Shown: positions 25,751 through 35,113, counted from the stretch's first letter. The stretch: 64,000 nt of DNA from Desulfobacteraceae bacterium Eth-SRB2 (GCA_004193595.1 RPGQ01000011.1:44728-108727); one strand, 5' to 3'. The notes: generated by a model not told the origin, from the letters alone. Made by a program: numbers and translations.

Positions 25751-27505
25751 ATGCTAAAATTACGATACATCCGTTATATTGGTTTTCTTTTGTCTGCTAT
25801 GGTTCTGGCCGCGATTCCTGTGTCCGGCAGCGCTCAAACCAATGCCATAAATATCGACAAGATCGTCCGGGATTTCAGCTCTATTTCCGGTTATTTGGTG
25901 AGGCAGGCCGGAGAAGAGTACATCATTGATATGGACGCATCCAACGGGATCTCGCCCGGGGATGTCTTCAGTATCTACTCCAAGGATAAAGAGATTATTC
26001 ATCCGGTGACCGGAAAAGTTATCGGGTATCTCGGAAAAGTAAAGGCAATGCTTGCCGTAACCCGGACTGCGTCCGGTTATTCCTTTGCCCGGTTGCTTCC
26101 CGACTCCAAAAAACCCGAAAGGGGCGACGTCATCTGCCGTTATGACAAGGTCCCGGCCCTGTTCTGGGATTACACGGGGCAGGGGCGGGATATGTTCACC
26201 CGTTTGCAGTCCGCCATTCGCCAGTTGGAATGGGTGGATTACGACCCATCCCAGGCGATTCGGCCTGCAACACCGTCTTCACCGGCAAAAGACCACGCCA
26301 ACTCCCTGATCTTTATCCTTCAAAAAGATCGTCTGGAGGTCCGAGGCCCGGATTTCGGAATTCTTCATGCTTATGGAACCGAACCCGCTCCCATAAAAAA
26401 GATACAAACCACACAGCCCGCTAAAACCCCTCCGGTATTAGCCCTGAAAATGCCGAAACCCGACACGGAACCGGTATTAAATCATAGTTCCAAACAGACG
26501 GTCCGGTTTGAAGAGTCCTTTCCGGAACTTCAAACCCTGGCCAACTTTTCACGGCCCACGGCAATGGCTGATTTTGTACCCACAAAAGAGGGAAAGCTTT
26601 TGGCGGTGACAGACGGAGTGCAGGTAACTCTGTATCTGGTCACAGATAGATCCAAACGGCTGAGCACGCTTAAGCTCGATCATCCCGGGCAGATCCTGGC
26701 CCTGGGATGGTGGCAGCCCAATGAAGACGGCCCTCTTTATCTCGCGGTAAACACCTATTATGATCGTAGCGTCTGGGGGTACCTCTTTGTGAGAAAAGGA
26801 AACCGGATGACCGCTTTTCATAAAAGAATTCCCCGTATTTTTGGCACGTTTGATCGGAACGCGGACGGCATACCCGAAACCCTGCTGGCCCAGGAATTTG
26901 ACCGCGATGAGCTCTTCGGCAGCCGCAAGTGGCAAGGGCGTATTGCAGGAAATAAACTTAGCTGGTCCGATCCTTTTCTGGACTTTCCGCGACATTTCAA
27001 CGTAGTCGGAAGCTGCATCGGGGACTTGACCGGAAACGGGCAACCTGAAACCGCTTTTATCCACAATGAGAAACTCTTCATCTATTCGGGGCGAACACCC
27101 CTGTTCAAATCCTCTGTCCCTGTGGGGGGGAGCGGCTCTGTGCTCGTTTACGACAAAGACACCTCTCCCCAGAACCTGATGAGCAACAGCGCGGTTTTTG
27201 AAATCAAGCCACAGTTCCGGGATGTTGACGGCGACGGCCGGAATGAACTTATTGTGGTGTCCATGGACATGGGCTTTTTGGGCAAGGTCTCGCCGGGAAT
27301 CGGCGGCGGGGGTCAGAGCCGGCTGGCGGTGTTCAAGTACAAACAGAACCGTTTTGTCAACGGTACGCTTGGCAAGAAGGTTGATGGCCACATTCAGGGA
27401 ATGGACATCGAAGCGGACCGTGTCCTGATGGTGGTGTCCAAATATAGCTTAATCTTCAAACACGGAGGAAAAAGCTCCCTGCTCTTTTTTGATCTCCAGC
27501 AATAA
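25751..27505 (+). CDS. Exported FG-GAP-type repeat protein
   Basis: From the ATG at 25751 the product is about 584 aa with a signal peptide (YIGFLLSAMVLAAIPVSGSA). An N-terminal domain (VRDFSSISGYLVRQAGEEYI, ASNGISPGDVFSIYSK) resembles flagellar/secretion accessory domains. Later come GTFDRNADGIPETLLAQEFD, GDLTGNGQPETAFIHN and FRDVDGDGRNELIVVS, three FG-GAP-like calcium motifs. It is divergently paired with the 23538-25220 protein, which has the same C-terminal architecture. The two may form a pair at the cell surface (inference). Confidence 0.7.
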   Translation: MLKLRYIRYIGFLLSAMVLAAIPVSGSAQTNAINIDKIVRDFSSISGYLVRQAGEEYIIDMDASNGISPGDVFSIYSKDKEIIHPVTGKVIGYLGKVKAMLAVTRTASGYSFARLLPDSKKPERGDVICRYDKVPALFWDYTGQGRDMFTRLQSAIRQLEWVDYDPSQAIRPATPSSPAKDHANSLIFILQKDRLEVRGPDFGILHAYGTEPAPIKKIQTTQPAKTPPVLALKMPKPDTEPVLNHSSKQTVRFEESFPELQTLANFSRPTAMADFVPTKEGKLLAVTDGVQVTLYLVTDRSKRLSTLKLDHPGQILALGWWQPNEDGPLYLAVNTYYDRSVWGYLFVRKGNRMTAFHKRIPRIFGTFDRNADGIPETLLAQEFDRDELFGSRKWQGRIAGNKLSWSDPFLDFPRHFNVVGSCIGDLTGNGQPETAFIHNEKLFIYSGRTPLFKSSVPVGGSGSVLVYDKDTSPQNLMSNSAVFEIKPQFRDVDGDGRNELIVVSMDMGFLGKVSPGIGGGGQSRLAVFKYKQNRFVNGTLGKKVDGHIQGMDIEADRVLMVVSKYSLIFKHGGKSSLLFFDLQQ

Positions 27506-27515
27506 GTCTTTTGAT

Positions 27516-27561
27516 TAATGAGGATCTTCGTTCAAGATCAAGACATTCGAAAAAAATAATC
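27516..27561. mobile_element. Partial MITE (left half of the 20776-type element)
   Basis: TTAATGAGGATCTTCGTTCA and following AGATCAAGACATTCGAAAAA match the left interior of the 20776 element. The inverted end and the right half are missing. Confidence 0.6.
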
Positions 27562-27867
27562 ATCCCCGTACGATCTGTCGGCCCTGCCCTGGTATTTTCA
27601 CAATGCTTAATATTTTACCACAAGGCTGTTACAGGATGTGGCAACCTGCTGACTGCACCCTGTGAAGACAGTGTTTTTTAATTTTTTATCAGCGTACCGG
27701 AGACCGATTTTTTATTGCATAGGGTACTGCTCCGCTGGAAAGGGGGTGAATTAAAGGGAAAAGCAAAACCGGAGATTAGAAAATTATTAGGATAACGGTT
27801 TTAAATCAAAATATAAAATCATTACAATTACAAAGTCTTTTTGTATGCGAACAAAAGGAGGAGAACG
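27562..27867. promoter_or_regulatory. Upstream region of the second barrel gene
   Basis: This is non-coding. The segment 27738-27823 parallels the leader of the first barrel gene: an A/G-rich tract, ATTATTAGGATAACGGTTTT (27784-27803), then AAATCATTA. The AAAGGAGGAG ribosome site at 27854-27863 fixes the start at 27868. No terminator was found for the gene upstream. Confidence 0.5.
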
Positions 27868-29301
27868 ATGATGACCAATAAAAAGATGATTGTTGCACTA
27901 GCGGCTGTGGCCCTGATTCTGGTGGGTTTGGTTGTTCCTGCCGCCGCAGTTCAGCTCAAGTTCCACGGGGACATGAACCACCGTTTCATGCTGGGAACCA
28001 ATCACAACGAATTTTTTAACGCGGCCGGCGATAATAGGGTTAACTCGATTGACGACGGCAGCGCTTATGACAACTTTGCTGAGATCAAGTATCGGTTCTG
28101 GTTCGAAGCGGTAAGCGACGACAGCGATTATAAGGGCGTGTTTGCCACCGAAATCGGCGGTCTGCGTTTTGGTGAGAGCAAAAAAATGGGATACTCCGGC
28201 GATCAGATAAATATGGAAGTTCGTTGGGGCTACTTTGATTTTCAGCTTCCCTTTGCCGAGCAGAAATCCCGGGTGCGCATGGGGCTGCAACCGATTAACA
28301 TAAACTCATTTCTATGGCAGGAAACCGTAGGCGGAGTCAAGCTGTATGGCGCCGCCGGCAGTTTCGACTATCAGTTGGGTTGGTTGCGGGGCTATGAGGC
28401 AGACGTCACCGGCGATCAGGATGCGGACCTCCGGAACGACCATGACGCCTTCTACGGCCGTCTGGACTTCAAACCTCAAGAGGGGTTGAATGTTGGCCTC
28501 CTGGCCCTGTGGCAGTGGAACAACATCGATGATTATGATCCAGCATCCGGCAATGATTACACCCTGTCTGTTGCAGATTGGGAATTCAAAAAATTATCCG
28601 ACAAAGAAATTGACGTTAATTTGGTCACCCTGGGCGTTGACGGCGCTTTTAAATCGGGTGATTTTTTTGCAAAATGGGATCTCATGTACCAGACCGGAAG
28701 TATGGATAACATGGAATTCATAGATCTCGACGGGGTCACGAATGCGGTGGACGATTACGATGTCAGCGCTTACTTTCTCCATGCCGATCTGGGTATGAAA
28801 ATGGGCAAGAGCACCCTGACCTACACCTTCTGGTACACCTCGGGAGACGATGATTCCACTGATGATGATTTAGAGGCCTTCATGGCCACGGATATCGACC
28901 GCATGGACGATGTCATCATCACGGAAGGCGGCTTCGCAGATGACAATTACTTCACCGAGCGGCATTACATACTGGACAAAGGGTTCATTATGAACAAACT
29001 AGCCTACGACTACCAGGCCACGGAAAAGCTCAAGCTGGGCGTGGCAGCGTTGTACATGATGACGGCCGAGGATCTCGAGTACACTGCCGCCAACGGTTCG
29101 CTCGTGAAAGAAGACGAAATCGGCCTTGAATTTATGGGCTATTTCAAGTACAAACTGTTCAAAAATGTGGAGTGGGCGGTTAACGGAGGTTTCCTGGCTG
29201 CCGGCGACGCCATGGATTATTTTGAAAGAGACGTCATTCAAGACGGCAACTCTGATGAAGATATTTGGCGAGCAGACATGAGAATCAGGTATAAGTTTTA
29301 A
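27868..29301 (+). CDS. Outer-membrane beta-barrel protein (porin-like)
   Basis: This 477-aa protein begins MMTNKKMIVALAAVALILVG and has a signal peptide ending in PAAA. Repeated amphipathic strands (LKFHGDMNHRFMLGTNHNEF, EIKYRFWFEAVSDDSDYKGV) lead to a C-terminal ADMRIRYKF with the terminal Phe typical of BAM substrates. The start at 27868 is set by the strong AAAGGAGGAG site, not by the in-frame TTG at 27841. Asp-rich loops recall the first barrel at 21817. Function is likely diffusion or substrate-selective porin. Confidence 0.78.
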   Translation: MMTNKKMIVALAAVALILVGLVVPAAAVQLKFHGDMNHRFMLGTNHNEFFNAAGDNRVNSIDDGSAYDNFAEIKYRFWFEAVSDDSDYKGVFATEIGGLRFGESKKMGYSGDQINMEVRWGYFDFQLPFAEQKSRVRMGLQPININSFLWQETVGGVKLYGAAGSFDYQLGWLRGYEADVTGDQDADLRNDHDAFYGRLDFKPQEGLNVGLLALWQWNNIDDYDPASGNDYTLSVADWEFKKLSDKEIDVNLVTLGVDGAFKSGDFFAKWDLMYQTGSMDNMEFIDLDGVTNAVDDYDVSAYFLHADLGMKMGKSTLTYTFWYTSGDDDSTDDDLEAFMATDIDRMDDVIITEGGFADDNYFTERHYILDKGFIMNKLAYDYQATEKLKLGVAALYMMTAEDLEYTAANGSLVKEDEIGLEFMGYFKYKLFKNVEWAVNGGFLAAGDAMDYFERDVIQDGNSDEDIWRADMRIRYKF

Positions 29302-29385
29302 TCCTGCGTTCTCAAACACTGCTAACTGGAAAAGGGCTCGGATTCCGGCCCTTTGACAAAAACGCTTGATTACCCAGTTCATTCT

Positions 29386-29421
29386 AACGGGATGGAGTTT
29401 CAAACTTCATCCCGTTTTTTT
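29386..29421 (+). terminator. Rho-independent terminator of the second barrel gene
   Basis: AACGGGATGGAGTTT and AAACTTCATCCCGTT form a long stem with one G-T pair, followed by a run of T. It lies about 85 bp after the stop. A weaker AAGGGC/GCCCTT hairpin precedes it at about 29331-29353. Confidence 0.88.
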
Positions 29422-29872
29422 GTCTGCTCTCGCCCTGTTCCAAGATGACACCGGTTAGAGTCAGTTTCTTTGTTTTACAACATATTATTTCATTGGATTG
29501 CGCTATGTCTTTGAGAGGGGGCCACTATTTTTAAAATGGCCTTAAAATAAGATTTTAGGTTTTATGGTTTGTTCGGGCAATCAGAATATGTCGTCTACTT
29601 CAATATATTCTATACTCTTATATATTACTCTAGGGTACAGATCATTGTAAAGTGGAACATAAAGCGGGGGATATCCGAAACCGTTTACGAGAGCCATTTC
29701 GCAATCAAAAAACTTATGGAAGCGACCATGGAACAGAGAAAAACGCCCCACAAAATATCAACCATCACAACCTTTAGCGGCCAGTTCGCATCCGGACTTA
29801 GTATAAATCCAAAATTGATTCGATGCGGTTTCATCTTGTTCTGCCGGCAATCTTTACCTGCGCCACTTTTTC
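29422..29872. other. Intergenic region, nothing recognised
   Basis: This 451-bp region lies between the barrel terminator and the end of the minus-strand peroxiredoxin-like gene. An open plus-strand frame exists but has no ribosome site, no domain and overlaps the selenoprotein gene, so it is not called. Confidence 0.5.
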
Positions 29873-30415
29873 CTAAAAGATCTCCTTTAATGCCAGCAAG
29901 GTTTCAATCGATGGATTATCGGAAGGGTCTTTTGAATAGTGCGCATAACGAATATTGCCGGAAGTGTCTATCAAAAACACACCGGGCATCTGCATAATAT
30001 CATCCCGTGGCACACCCGGTATGTGTCCCCGTGACAGGGCTTTCAACCCTTTCAACAAAAAGGCCGGTGATGCCATACGGGCAACAGAACCTCTCCCAAG
30101 GCCATATGTCTGATACAGCTTTTTTTCGGGATCGCAGATTATTGGAAATGATAGAGAAAATTGCTTTTTAAACCCTTCCGCCCGATCGGGAGTTCCCAGA
30201 CCCACAAAAACAACCTGAAAGCCAATTTTTTCAAACTGTGCTTTGGAGCGATGCAACTGCACCGCTTGCTCGCGGCAAAAGGGTCAACCGAAGTGTCTAA
30301 GAAAAACAAGAAGCAGGAGACGTTTCTTCCATAATTCGCTGAGACGGTGGTCCGTCCCGTCGGAAAACTTCACCTCTGCATCCACAGCTTTCTGATATGT
30401 TTCTGCTACGGTCAT
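29873..30415 (-). CDS. Peroxiredoxin-like (AhpC/TSA_2, PRXL2-type) selenoprotein
   Basis: Reading from the ATG at 30415 (ribosome site AAAGGAAAG) gives a 180-aa thioredoxin-fold protein with TGA at codon 44 (30284-30286). The context is LLLLVFLRHFG-Sec-PFCREQAVQL, which is the C-x-x-C redox motif of the AhpC/TSA_2 family with Sec in the first position. It continues FQVVFVGLGTPDRAEGFKKQ, FPIICDPEKKLYQTYGLG and MPGVFLIDTSGNIRYAHYSK, normal family features. Ending translation at the TGA would split the protein and leave only the last 129 residues. A SECIS-like hairpin follows. It likely reduces peroxides or disulfides. Confidence 0.88.
30246..30271 (-). promoter_or_regulatory. Candidate SECIS element of the peroxiredoxin-like gene
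   Basis: On the minus strand, 12 bases after the TGA, GAGC pairs with GCTC. After a bulge, GGTGCA pairs with TGCATC around a tight G/T-containing loop. The loop lies about 26 nt from the TGA, within the usual bacterial SECIS range. Confidence 0.55.
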
Positions 30416-30517
30416 TTTCACTTTCCTTTTGTTTACGATGAATATGGGTTTAATTTTCCGATGCGTATGTTTGGGTATTTGAATATGATATGCATCAAAA
30501 ATTCACGAAAATATTTA

Positions 30518-30736
30518 TCAGGACAATTCGACGGGGACACCTTTCTTTTTCAGATCTTCAAGTATCGCCTTTAGTTGGGATTTTTCACAATCTTCAATGT
30601 GGTAGACATTTTTTACGCCGTCCGTGAACAGCAATACAAAATGACCGTTGTCATCCAAGCAGGCCTTGCGAATATAATCATCGTCAAGCCAGGGTGTGAG
30701 CGCTTGCATAAAATCAGTCAAATTACATGTTTTCAT
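30518..30736 (-). CDS. Small conserved-looking protein, function unknown
   Basis: This 72-aa protein starts MKTCNLTDFMQALTPWLDDD with an AGGAGGTG ribosome site immediately upstream, which fixes the start. It continues with DNGHFVLLFTDGVKNVYHIE and a lysine-rich helix. An acidic N-terminal half and a small alpha-beta fold are likely. No family was recognised. It lies upstream of the selenoprotein gene in the same orientation, with a 102-bp gap. Confidence 0.6.
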   Translation of the reverse strand: MKTCNLTDFMQALTPWLDDDYIRKACLDDNGHFVLLFTDGVKNVYHIEDCEKSQLKAILEDLKKKGVPVELS

Positions 30737-30850
30737 TGAAACACCTCCTATATTCACAAGTTTTCCGAAACGCCGAGTGAGGCGCAAAAACTATTTGTGA
30801 TGGAGTTAAAATATTACTATAACCTATATCCATCAAAAGACAAAGTCAAA

Positions 30851-30877
30851 AAGGACCATTTATGGATGGACACTAAA
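30851..30877. mobile_element. Solo right end of the 20776-type MITE
   Basis: CCATTTATGGATGGACACTA repeats the right inverted end of the 20776-20916 element with one mismatch, and the preceding AAAAAGGA also matches. No left end was seen. It lies in the short spacer before uvsE. Confidence 0.6.
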
Positions 30878-30891
30878 TAGGAAATCTTGTC

Positions 30892-31800
30892 ATGATTCGC
30901 TTCGGCCTGTGCTGCATCTTTCGTAAAGAGCCCATTAAATTTCGCCGTACAACCGCAAAATATCTTCAGAGATTTTCCCGCAATCAACAGCTTAAATACC
31001 TTGCCGAAATTTGCCGGCACAATGCCCACGCCTTGCAGAAAGCCCTGCGATATTGTCGGGATCACGGCATCAAGGATTTTCGGATCAACAGCCAGATACT
31101 ACCCCTAAAAACCCATCCCCATATTGGATACTCCATAGAAGATTTGCCCTTCCACGATCAGATTATACAAATATTCAAAGACTGCGGCCGGTTTTGCCGA
31201 AAGCACGATCTCCGAACGACATTTCATCCCGACCAGTTCATTTTGCTCTCATCACTGAGAAGCGAGGTGGTTCAGCGTTCTATTGACGATTTGATCTACC
31301 AGGCAGAGGTGGCCCGGTGGGTAAATGCGGATGTTATCAACATCCACGGCGGAGGGGGTTACGGGGATAAAAGTACGTCCCTGCGCCGCCTCCGAAAACG
31401 AATCGAGCAACTCCCCCAAGCGGTGCGTTCGCGATTGACCTTTGAAAACGACGACCGGGTTTACACGCCCAAGGATTTGCTGCCGGTCTGCAGGGACATG
31501 GGCATCCCTCTGGTGTATGACGTGCACCATCATCGCTGTTTGCCCGACGGCAGCAGCGTTGAAGCAACCACGGAACTGGCTTTGGGCACCTGGAACCGCG
31601 AGCCGCTGTTTCACCTGTCAAGCCCCAAAAACGGATGGGAATCCGGCAACCCTCGCCACCATCATGATTACATTAATACAGATGACTTCCCGGTGTGCTG
31701 GAAGAATCTCGATATCACGGTCGAAGTGGAAGCTAAGGCCAAGGAATTGGCCGTGTTAAAATTAAAACAAGACCTTATCAACCGGGTCTATAAGACCTGA
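30892..31800 (+). CDS. uvsE: UV damage endonuclease UvsE/UvdE
   Basis: This 302-aa TIM-barrel enzyme nicks DNA 5' of UV photoproducts in an excision pathway independent of UvrABC. It begins MIRFGLCCIFRKEPIKFRRT, and its metal-binding residues appear in RTTFHPDQFILLSS, NIHGGGGYGDK, LTFENDDRVYTP, LVYDVHHHRCLP and PRHHHDYIN. Length and motifs are complete. The ATG sits close to a MITE end, so its promoter may be partly element-derived. Confidence 0.92.
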   Translation: MIRFGLCCIFRKEPIKFRRTTAKYLQRFSRNQQLKYLAEICRHNAHALQKALRYCRDHGIKDFRINSQILPLKTHPHIGYSIEDLPFHDQIIQIFKDCGRFCRKHDLRTTFHPDQFILLSSLRSEVVQRSIDDLIYQAEVARWVNADVINIHGGGGYGDKSTSLRRLRKRIEQLPQAVRSRLTFENDDRVYTPKDLLPVCRDMGIPLVYDVHHHRCLPDGSSVEATTELALGTWNREPLFHLSSPKNGWESGNPRHHHDYINTDDFPVCWKNLDITVEVEAKAKELAVLKLKQDLINRVYKT

Positions 31801-31894
31801 TTAAAAATTAAGCATATTTCAATAAACAGATTCGTATGGCAGGAATTAAGATAGGAATAATTTATTAGACATTATTTTTTTATCAAAAAGTTGA

Positions 31895-31923
31895 CTGTAA
31901 GTGTGATCTCCAGCAAATATCTC
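31895..31923. repeat. Imperfect repeat left of the fic gene
   Basis: GTGTGATCTCCAGCAAATAT then CTCAAA recurs at 33434-33460 as GTGTGATCTTTAGAAAATAT then CTCAAG, with looser similarity for about 20 bp upstream. The two copies bracket the fic gene in direct orientation. Confidence 0.5.
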
Positions 31924-32074
31924 AAATGGATATAGTAAGATGAATCTGCATATTATGGGTTCGATTTATAGAAACTGAAAAACATAGGGGTGCCCCGCTA
32001 TCCTTTAAACAAAGTAGCTGTCGCAAGTCACGTCGTGAGCTTGTCGTAAGTTGTGTCGCAAGATTGTCGCAAGT

Positions 32075-33127
32075 TTAGCTCACCTTCCTCATCCGGTAAA
32101 CGAGCTTGTTGGTCGCCCCCTCCGAAATCAACAAGCCCAGATCCACCATTGCTTTGAGATCCCGTTGCAGGGTCCGGCGGTTGATCTCAGGGCACAAGCG
32201 TTCGTAGTCCTGAATGGTCAGGCAGTCGTGTTCCAAGATGTGTCCGAGGGCTTTGGCCTGGCGATCCAAAAGTTTGTATTCCTTGGTAAGCACATCCCGG
32301 CGGATGGCCTGCTCCCCGCGATCTCTGACTTCGGTAAGCTGGATGCTCAAACCTTCAATAAAATACTCTATCCAACCGGTCATATCCATATTATTTCCCC
32401 GGACATGCTGAATCGCCCGATAGAATGTGGCGCGATCCCGGTCGTAGTATTCGCTAATAGTAAACAGTCGTTTGAAATCGTACCCTGCCCGGTAGAGGCA
32501 CAGGGTGGAGAGCAATCGTGATGTCCGTCCGTTGCCGTCTAAAAAAGGATGGATATGAACAAGCGCAAACTGGGCGATCCCGCTTATCAACACGGGATGT
32601 GTTTCGGCTTCTCTGTTGAGATAATTCACCAACTCGGCCATCATGATGGGAACATCATGCGCCGGAGACGGCGTATAAATCGTCTCGCCAGTAGCAGAAT
32701 TGACTACGTAATTTTGGATTCTTCGATAGTTGCCCGGAGATGCGGCTCCACCCCTTACGCCTTCCACCAGCCGCTTGTGAATTTCCCGGATCAGGCCTTC
32801 CGTAATCGGATCACCACTCTTGAGATACTCGGAAACGAAATCAAAGGCTTTGCGGTAGTTCAACAGCTCCCGTGCTTCATCCGGATCGGCCTCGGGCACA
32901 CTGTCGCCCTGCCACAGACGCTCGGCTTGTTCCAGCGTCAATTGTGTACCTTCGATATGGGTCGTATGGTGGGCTTCCAGCATCAAAGCCCGGTTTCCCA
33001 TTTCGTGAATCCATTCCTCTGACAGCGTTGCCGCCTCCAGAAAGCCTCGGGCCCGTTCAATGCGGGTTAGTCCTGCTGTGATGCGGTTGGTAATGGTGAA
33101 TTTAGGTCTGAAACCTTTGCTTTTCAT
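32075..33127 (-). CDS. Fic/DOC family AMP-transferase-like protein
   Basis: This 350-aa protein has the N-terminal Fic_N region ([20 protein letters not shown]) and an inhibitory-helix-like segment near [19 protein letters not shown]. The catalytic motif is [20 protein letters not shown], fitting HPFx(D/E)GNGR. A C-terminal winged helix ([20 protein letters not shown]) follows. The enzyme probably AMPylates a protein target. Downstream of its stop the DNA repeats ACTTGCGACA-like units (32030-32075). The gene is flanked by imperfect direct repeats, which hints at acquisition as a unit. Confidence 0.9.
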   Translation of the reverse strand: MKSKGFRPKFTITNRITAGLTRIERARGFLEAATLSEEWIHEMGNRALMLEAHHTTHIEGTQLTLEQAERLWQGDSVPEADPDEARELLNYRKAFDFVSEYLKSGDPITEGLIREIHKRLVEGVRGGAASPGNYRRIQNYVVNSATGETIYTPSPAHDVPIMMAELVNYLNREAETHPVLISGIAQFALVHIHPFLDGNGRTSRLLSTLCLYRAGYDFKRLFTISEYYDRDRATFYRAIQHVRGNNMDMTGWIEYFIEGLSIQLTEVRDRGEQAIRRDVLTKEYKLLDRQAKALGHILEHDCLTIQDYERLCPEINRRTLQRDLKAMVDLGLLISEGATNKLVYRMRKVS

Positions 33128-33229
33128 GTTCTTGTCGTCAGTATGGTTTAAGCTTCAATTTTGTAGAAATTTAAAAACTTAAAAGCGTGTCTCTCTTCCG
33201 AAATTAACTTTATACAAGGTTTCTAAAGG

Positions 33230-33391
33230 AAATCAACACATTTTGAGGTTTGGAATTATGACGGTGAAGGCAGGATTCAAGCATTAGGATACTTTGTAGA
33301 TTTGGTTCCCACATCAAAAGCAAAAACGGTCAAGGGCGACAGGAAAAATACCACCAACGAGTGGAGTATTTTTAATGGTCCCTTTGCCTAG
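33230..33391 (+). pseudogene. Unrecognised coding fragment
   Basis: A 53-codon frame without its own start reads FEVWNYDGEGRIQALGYFVD then LVPTSKAKTVKGDRKN and ends at TAG 33389-33391. Its composition is clearly protein-like. It may be the 3' end of a gene removed by rearrangement beside the fic gene. No family was assigned. Confidence 0.4.
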
Positions 33392-33607
33392 GATTTCATG
33401 ATACTATTCTCTTATCAAAGGATCGGGTGGAGGTGTGATCTTTAGAAAATATCTCAAGCTGAAAAATTCTTAATTGTTCATTTACACTTAAACACGATCT
33501 GCACGAACGCCCCCTAAGCCAATTTCTAATCATCACATTTCACCTTATAGTCAAATAAGCATAAAAAAATTTGCAAATATAGAAAATTTTTTGTATTAAT
33601 TACTATT
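33392..33607. promoter_or_regulatory. Upstream region of the CARF-sigma54 activator
   Basis: A possible sigma-70 promoter is TTGCAA (33571-33576), a 17-bp spacer and TATTAA (33594-33599). This would place the transcript start almost at the ATG, and no ribosome site is visible, so the message may be near leaderless. The 33434-33460 repeat lies here. Activator binding sites were not resolved. Confidence 0.35.
33434..33460. repeat. Imperfect repeat right of the fic gene
   Basis: This is the direct partner of 31895-31923 (GTGTGATCT--AG-AAATATCTCAA). Confidence 0.5.
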
Positions 33608-35110
33608 ATGGCTCAAATACTAATTTGCTGGTTAGGAGCGACAGATTTAAAAGCCTCTTCAGAAAATGAAAAGGTCGGGCTTGGCCCGATTGCTCAAGCA
33701 GCAAAAGCAAGAGGTTATGATGAAATCGTTTTGATCAGCAATTATGGGAAAGACCGTTCTTCTAAATATATAAAATGGTTACACGAAAAAACACCTGCAA
33801 AAATTACCGCTCATTATGAATCTCTTTCCAGCCCCACAAATTTCGGTGAAATCTATCAAACAGCATCCCGCTTAGTTTCAGATAAAATAACTGAATATGG
33901 TTCTTCTGTTTCCCTGACCTTTCATCTCAGCCCCGGCACACCGGCCATGGCAGCCGTGTGGATCATTTTAGCCAAAACAAGGTTTCCGGCTGAGCTTATT
34001 GAATCCTCACTCGAACATGGCGTTCGAACGGCTTCCGTCCCCTTTGATATGTCTGCCGAATTCATCCCGGACCTTCTCCGCGGACCTGACAAGCGTCTGG
34101 AAAAATTGGCAGCAGGACTTCCCCCGGAAGCACCGGAGTTTGAAAACATCATTCATCAAAGCCGGATTATGAGTCGAGTTATTACAAAAACGCGCCATAT
34201 TGCGCCAAGATCTGTTCCCGTGTTGATTGAAGGTGAAACCGGAACAGGAAAAGAACTGCTTGCCAGAGCTATTCATGAAGCAAGCCCCCGTAAAGGCAAT
34301 CCTTTTCTTGCGGTTAACTCCGGAGCCATTCCATCTGAATTAATAGAATCTGAATTGTTCGGTCATGAAAAAGGAGCATTTACCGGGGCTGACAAGCAAA
34401 AAAAAGGCTATTTTGAAGCAGCAAATAGAGGGACTTTGTTTCTCGATGAGATTGGCGAATTGCCAATGTTGGCGCAAACAAAAATATTGAGAGCTCTCCA
34501 GGAAAAAGAAATTACGAAACTTGGTGCTACGCAACCCATCAAATTTGATGTAAGAATAATTGCTGCGACAAACCGAAATTTAATCGATGAGGTTGCAGCA
34601 AATCACTTTAGGTCCGACCTGTTTTATCGTATTGTCGTTGCTGTTTTAAAATTGCCGCCGCTAAGAAAAAGACCGGGTGATATCAGCTTGCTGATCGATC
34701 GACTATTGGATCAGATCAATCAGGAAAGCGTTGATGAACCGGGGTATAAACACAAGGAAATTTCTGCTTCTGCAAAAAATCTTATGCTTCAGCACAGTTG
34801 GCCAGGCAATATCCGGGAGCTGCAGAACACATTGCGCCGGGCGGCCCTATGGTCGTTTGAAAACACAATTGATGTTGAGGATATTCGCGAAGCAATGCTA
34901 CCGGTTCTGAAAACAGAGGACGACGGTCTTCTTGGGAAGCCAATCAACGACGGTATCAACCTGCTGCAACTTATGGAAAAATTAGCACAGCATTATTTAA
35001 AACGTGCTCTGGATGAGGCAGGCGGCAACAAGACAAAGGCTACCAAACTGGTCGGCCTTCCAAATTACCAAACATTTTCTAACTGGTTAAAAAAATATGG
35101 CCTTGAATAA
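33608..35110 (+). CDS. CARF-domain sigma-54 activator (RtcR-like architecture)
   Basis: This 500-aa enhancer-binding protein has an N-terminal CARF-like Rossmann domain (residues 1-155): AQILICWLGATDLKASS, the DEIVLISN strand, and the CARF signature FHLSPGTPAMAAVWIILA. Next comes an AAA+ domain with Walker A EGETGTGKELLARAIHE, the sigma-54-contacting GAFTGA loop (HEKGAFTGADKQ), and Walker B TLFLDEIGELP. A C-terminal Fis-type helix-turn-helix follows (NKTKATKLVGLPNYQTFSNW). CARF domains sense nucleotide or RNA-end signals. A matching -24/-12 promoter starts four bases after its stop and drives hsdR, so it is probably the switch for the restriction operon. Confidence 0.92.
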   Translation: MAQILICWLGATDLKASSENEKVGLGPIAQAAKARGYDEIVLISNYGKDRSSKYIKWLHEKTPAKITAHYESLSSPTNFGEIYQTASRLVSDKITEYGSSVSLTFHLSPGTPAMAAVWIILAKTRFPAELIESSLEHGVRTASVPFDMSAEFIPDLLRGPDKRLEKLAAGLPPEAPEFENIIHQSRIMSRVITKTRHIAPRSVPVLIEGETGTGKELLARAIHEASPRKGNPFLAVNSGAIPSELIESELFGHEKGAFTGADKQKKGYFEAANRGTLFLDEIGELPMLAQTKILRALQEKEITKLGATQPIKFDVRIIAATNRNLIDEVAANHFRSDLFYRIVVAVLKLPPLRKRPGDISLLIDRLLDQINQESVDEPGYKHKEISASAKNLMLQHSWPGNIRELQNTLRRAALWSFENTIDVEDIREAMLPVLKTEDDGLLGKPINDGINLLQLMEKLAQHYLKRALDEAGGNKTKATKLVGLPNYQTFSNWLKKYGLE

Positions 35111-35113
35111 ATA

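Noticed and set aside
29569..29997. Plus-strand 142-aa frame
   Set aside because: It overlaps the selenoprotein gene antisense and has neither ribosome site nor recognisable fold.
32030..32075. ACTTGCGACA-like units after fic as a binding-site array
   Set aside because: Too irregular and directly continuous with the coding end; it could equally be decayed coding repeat.
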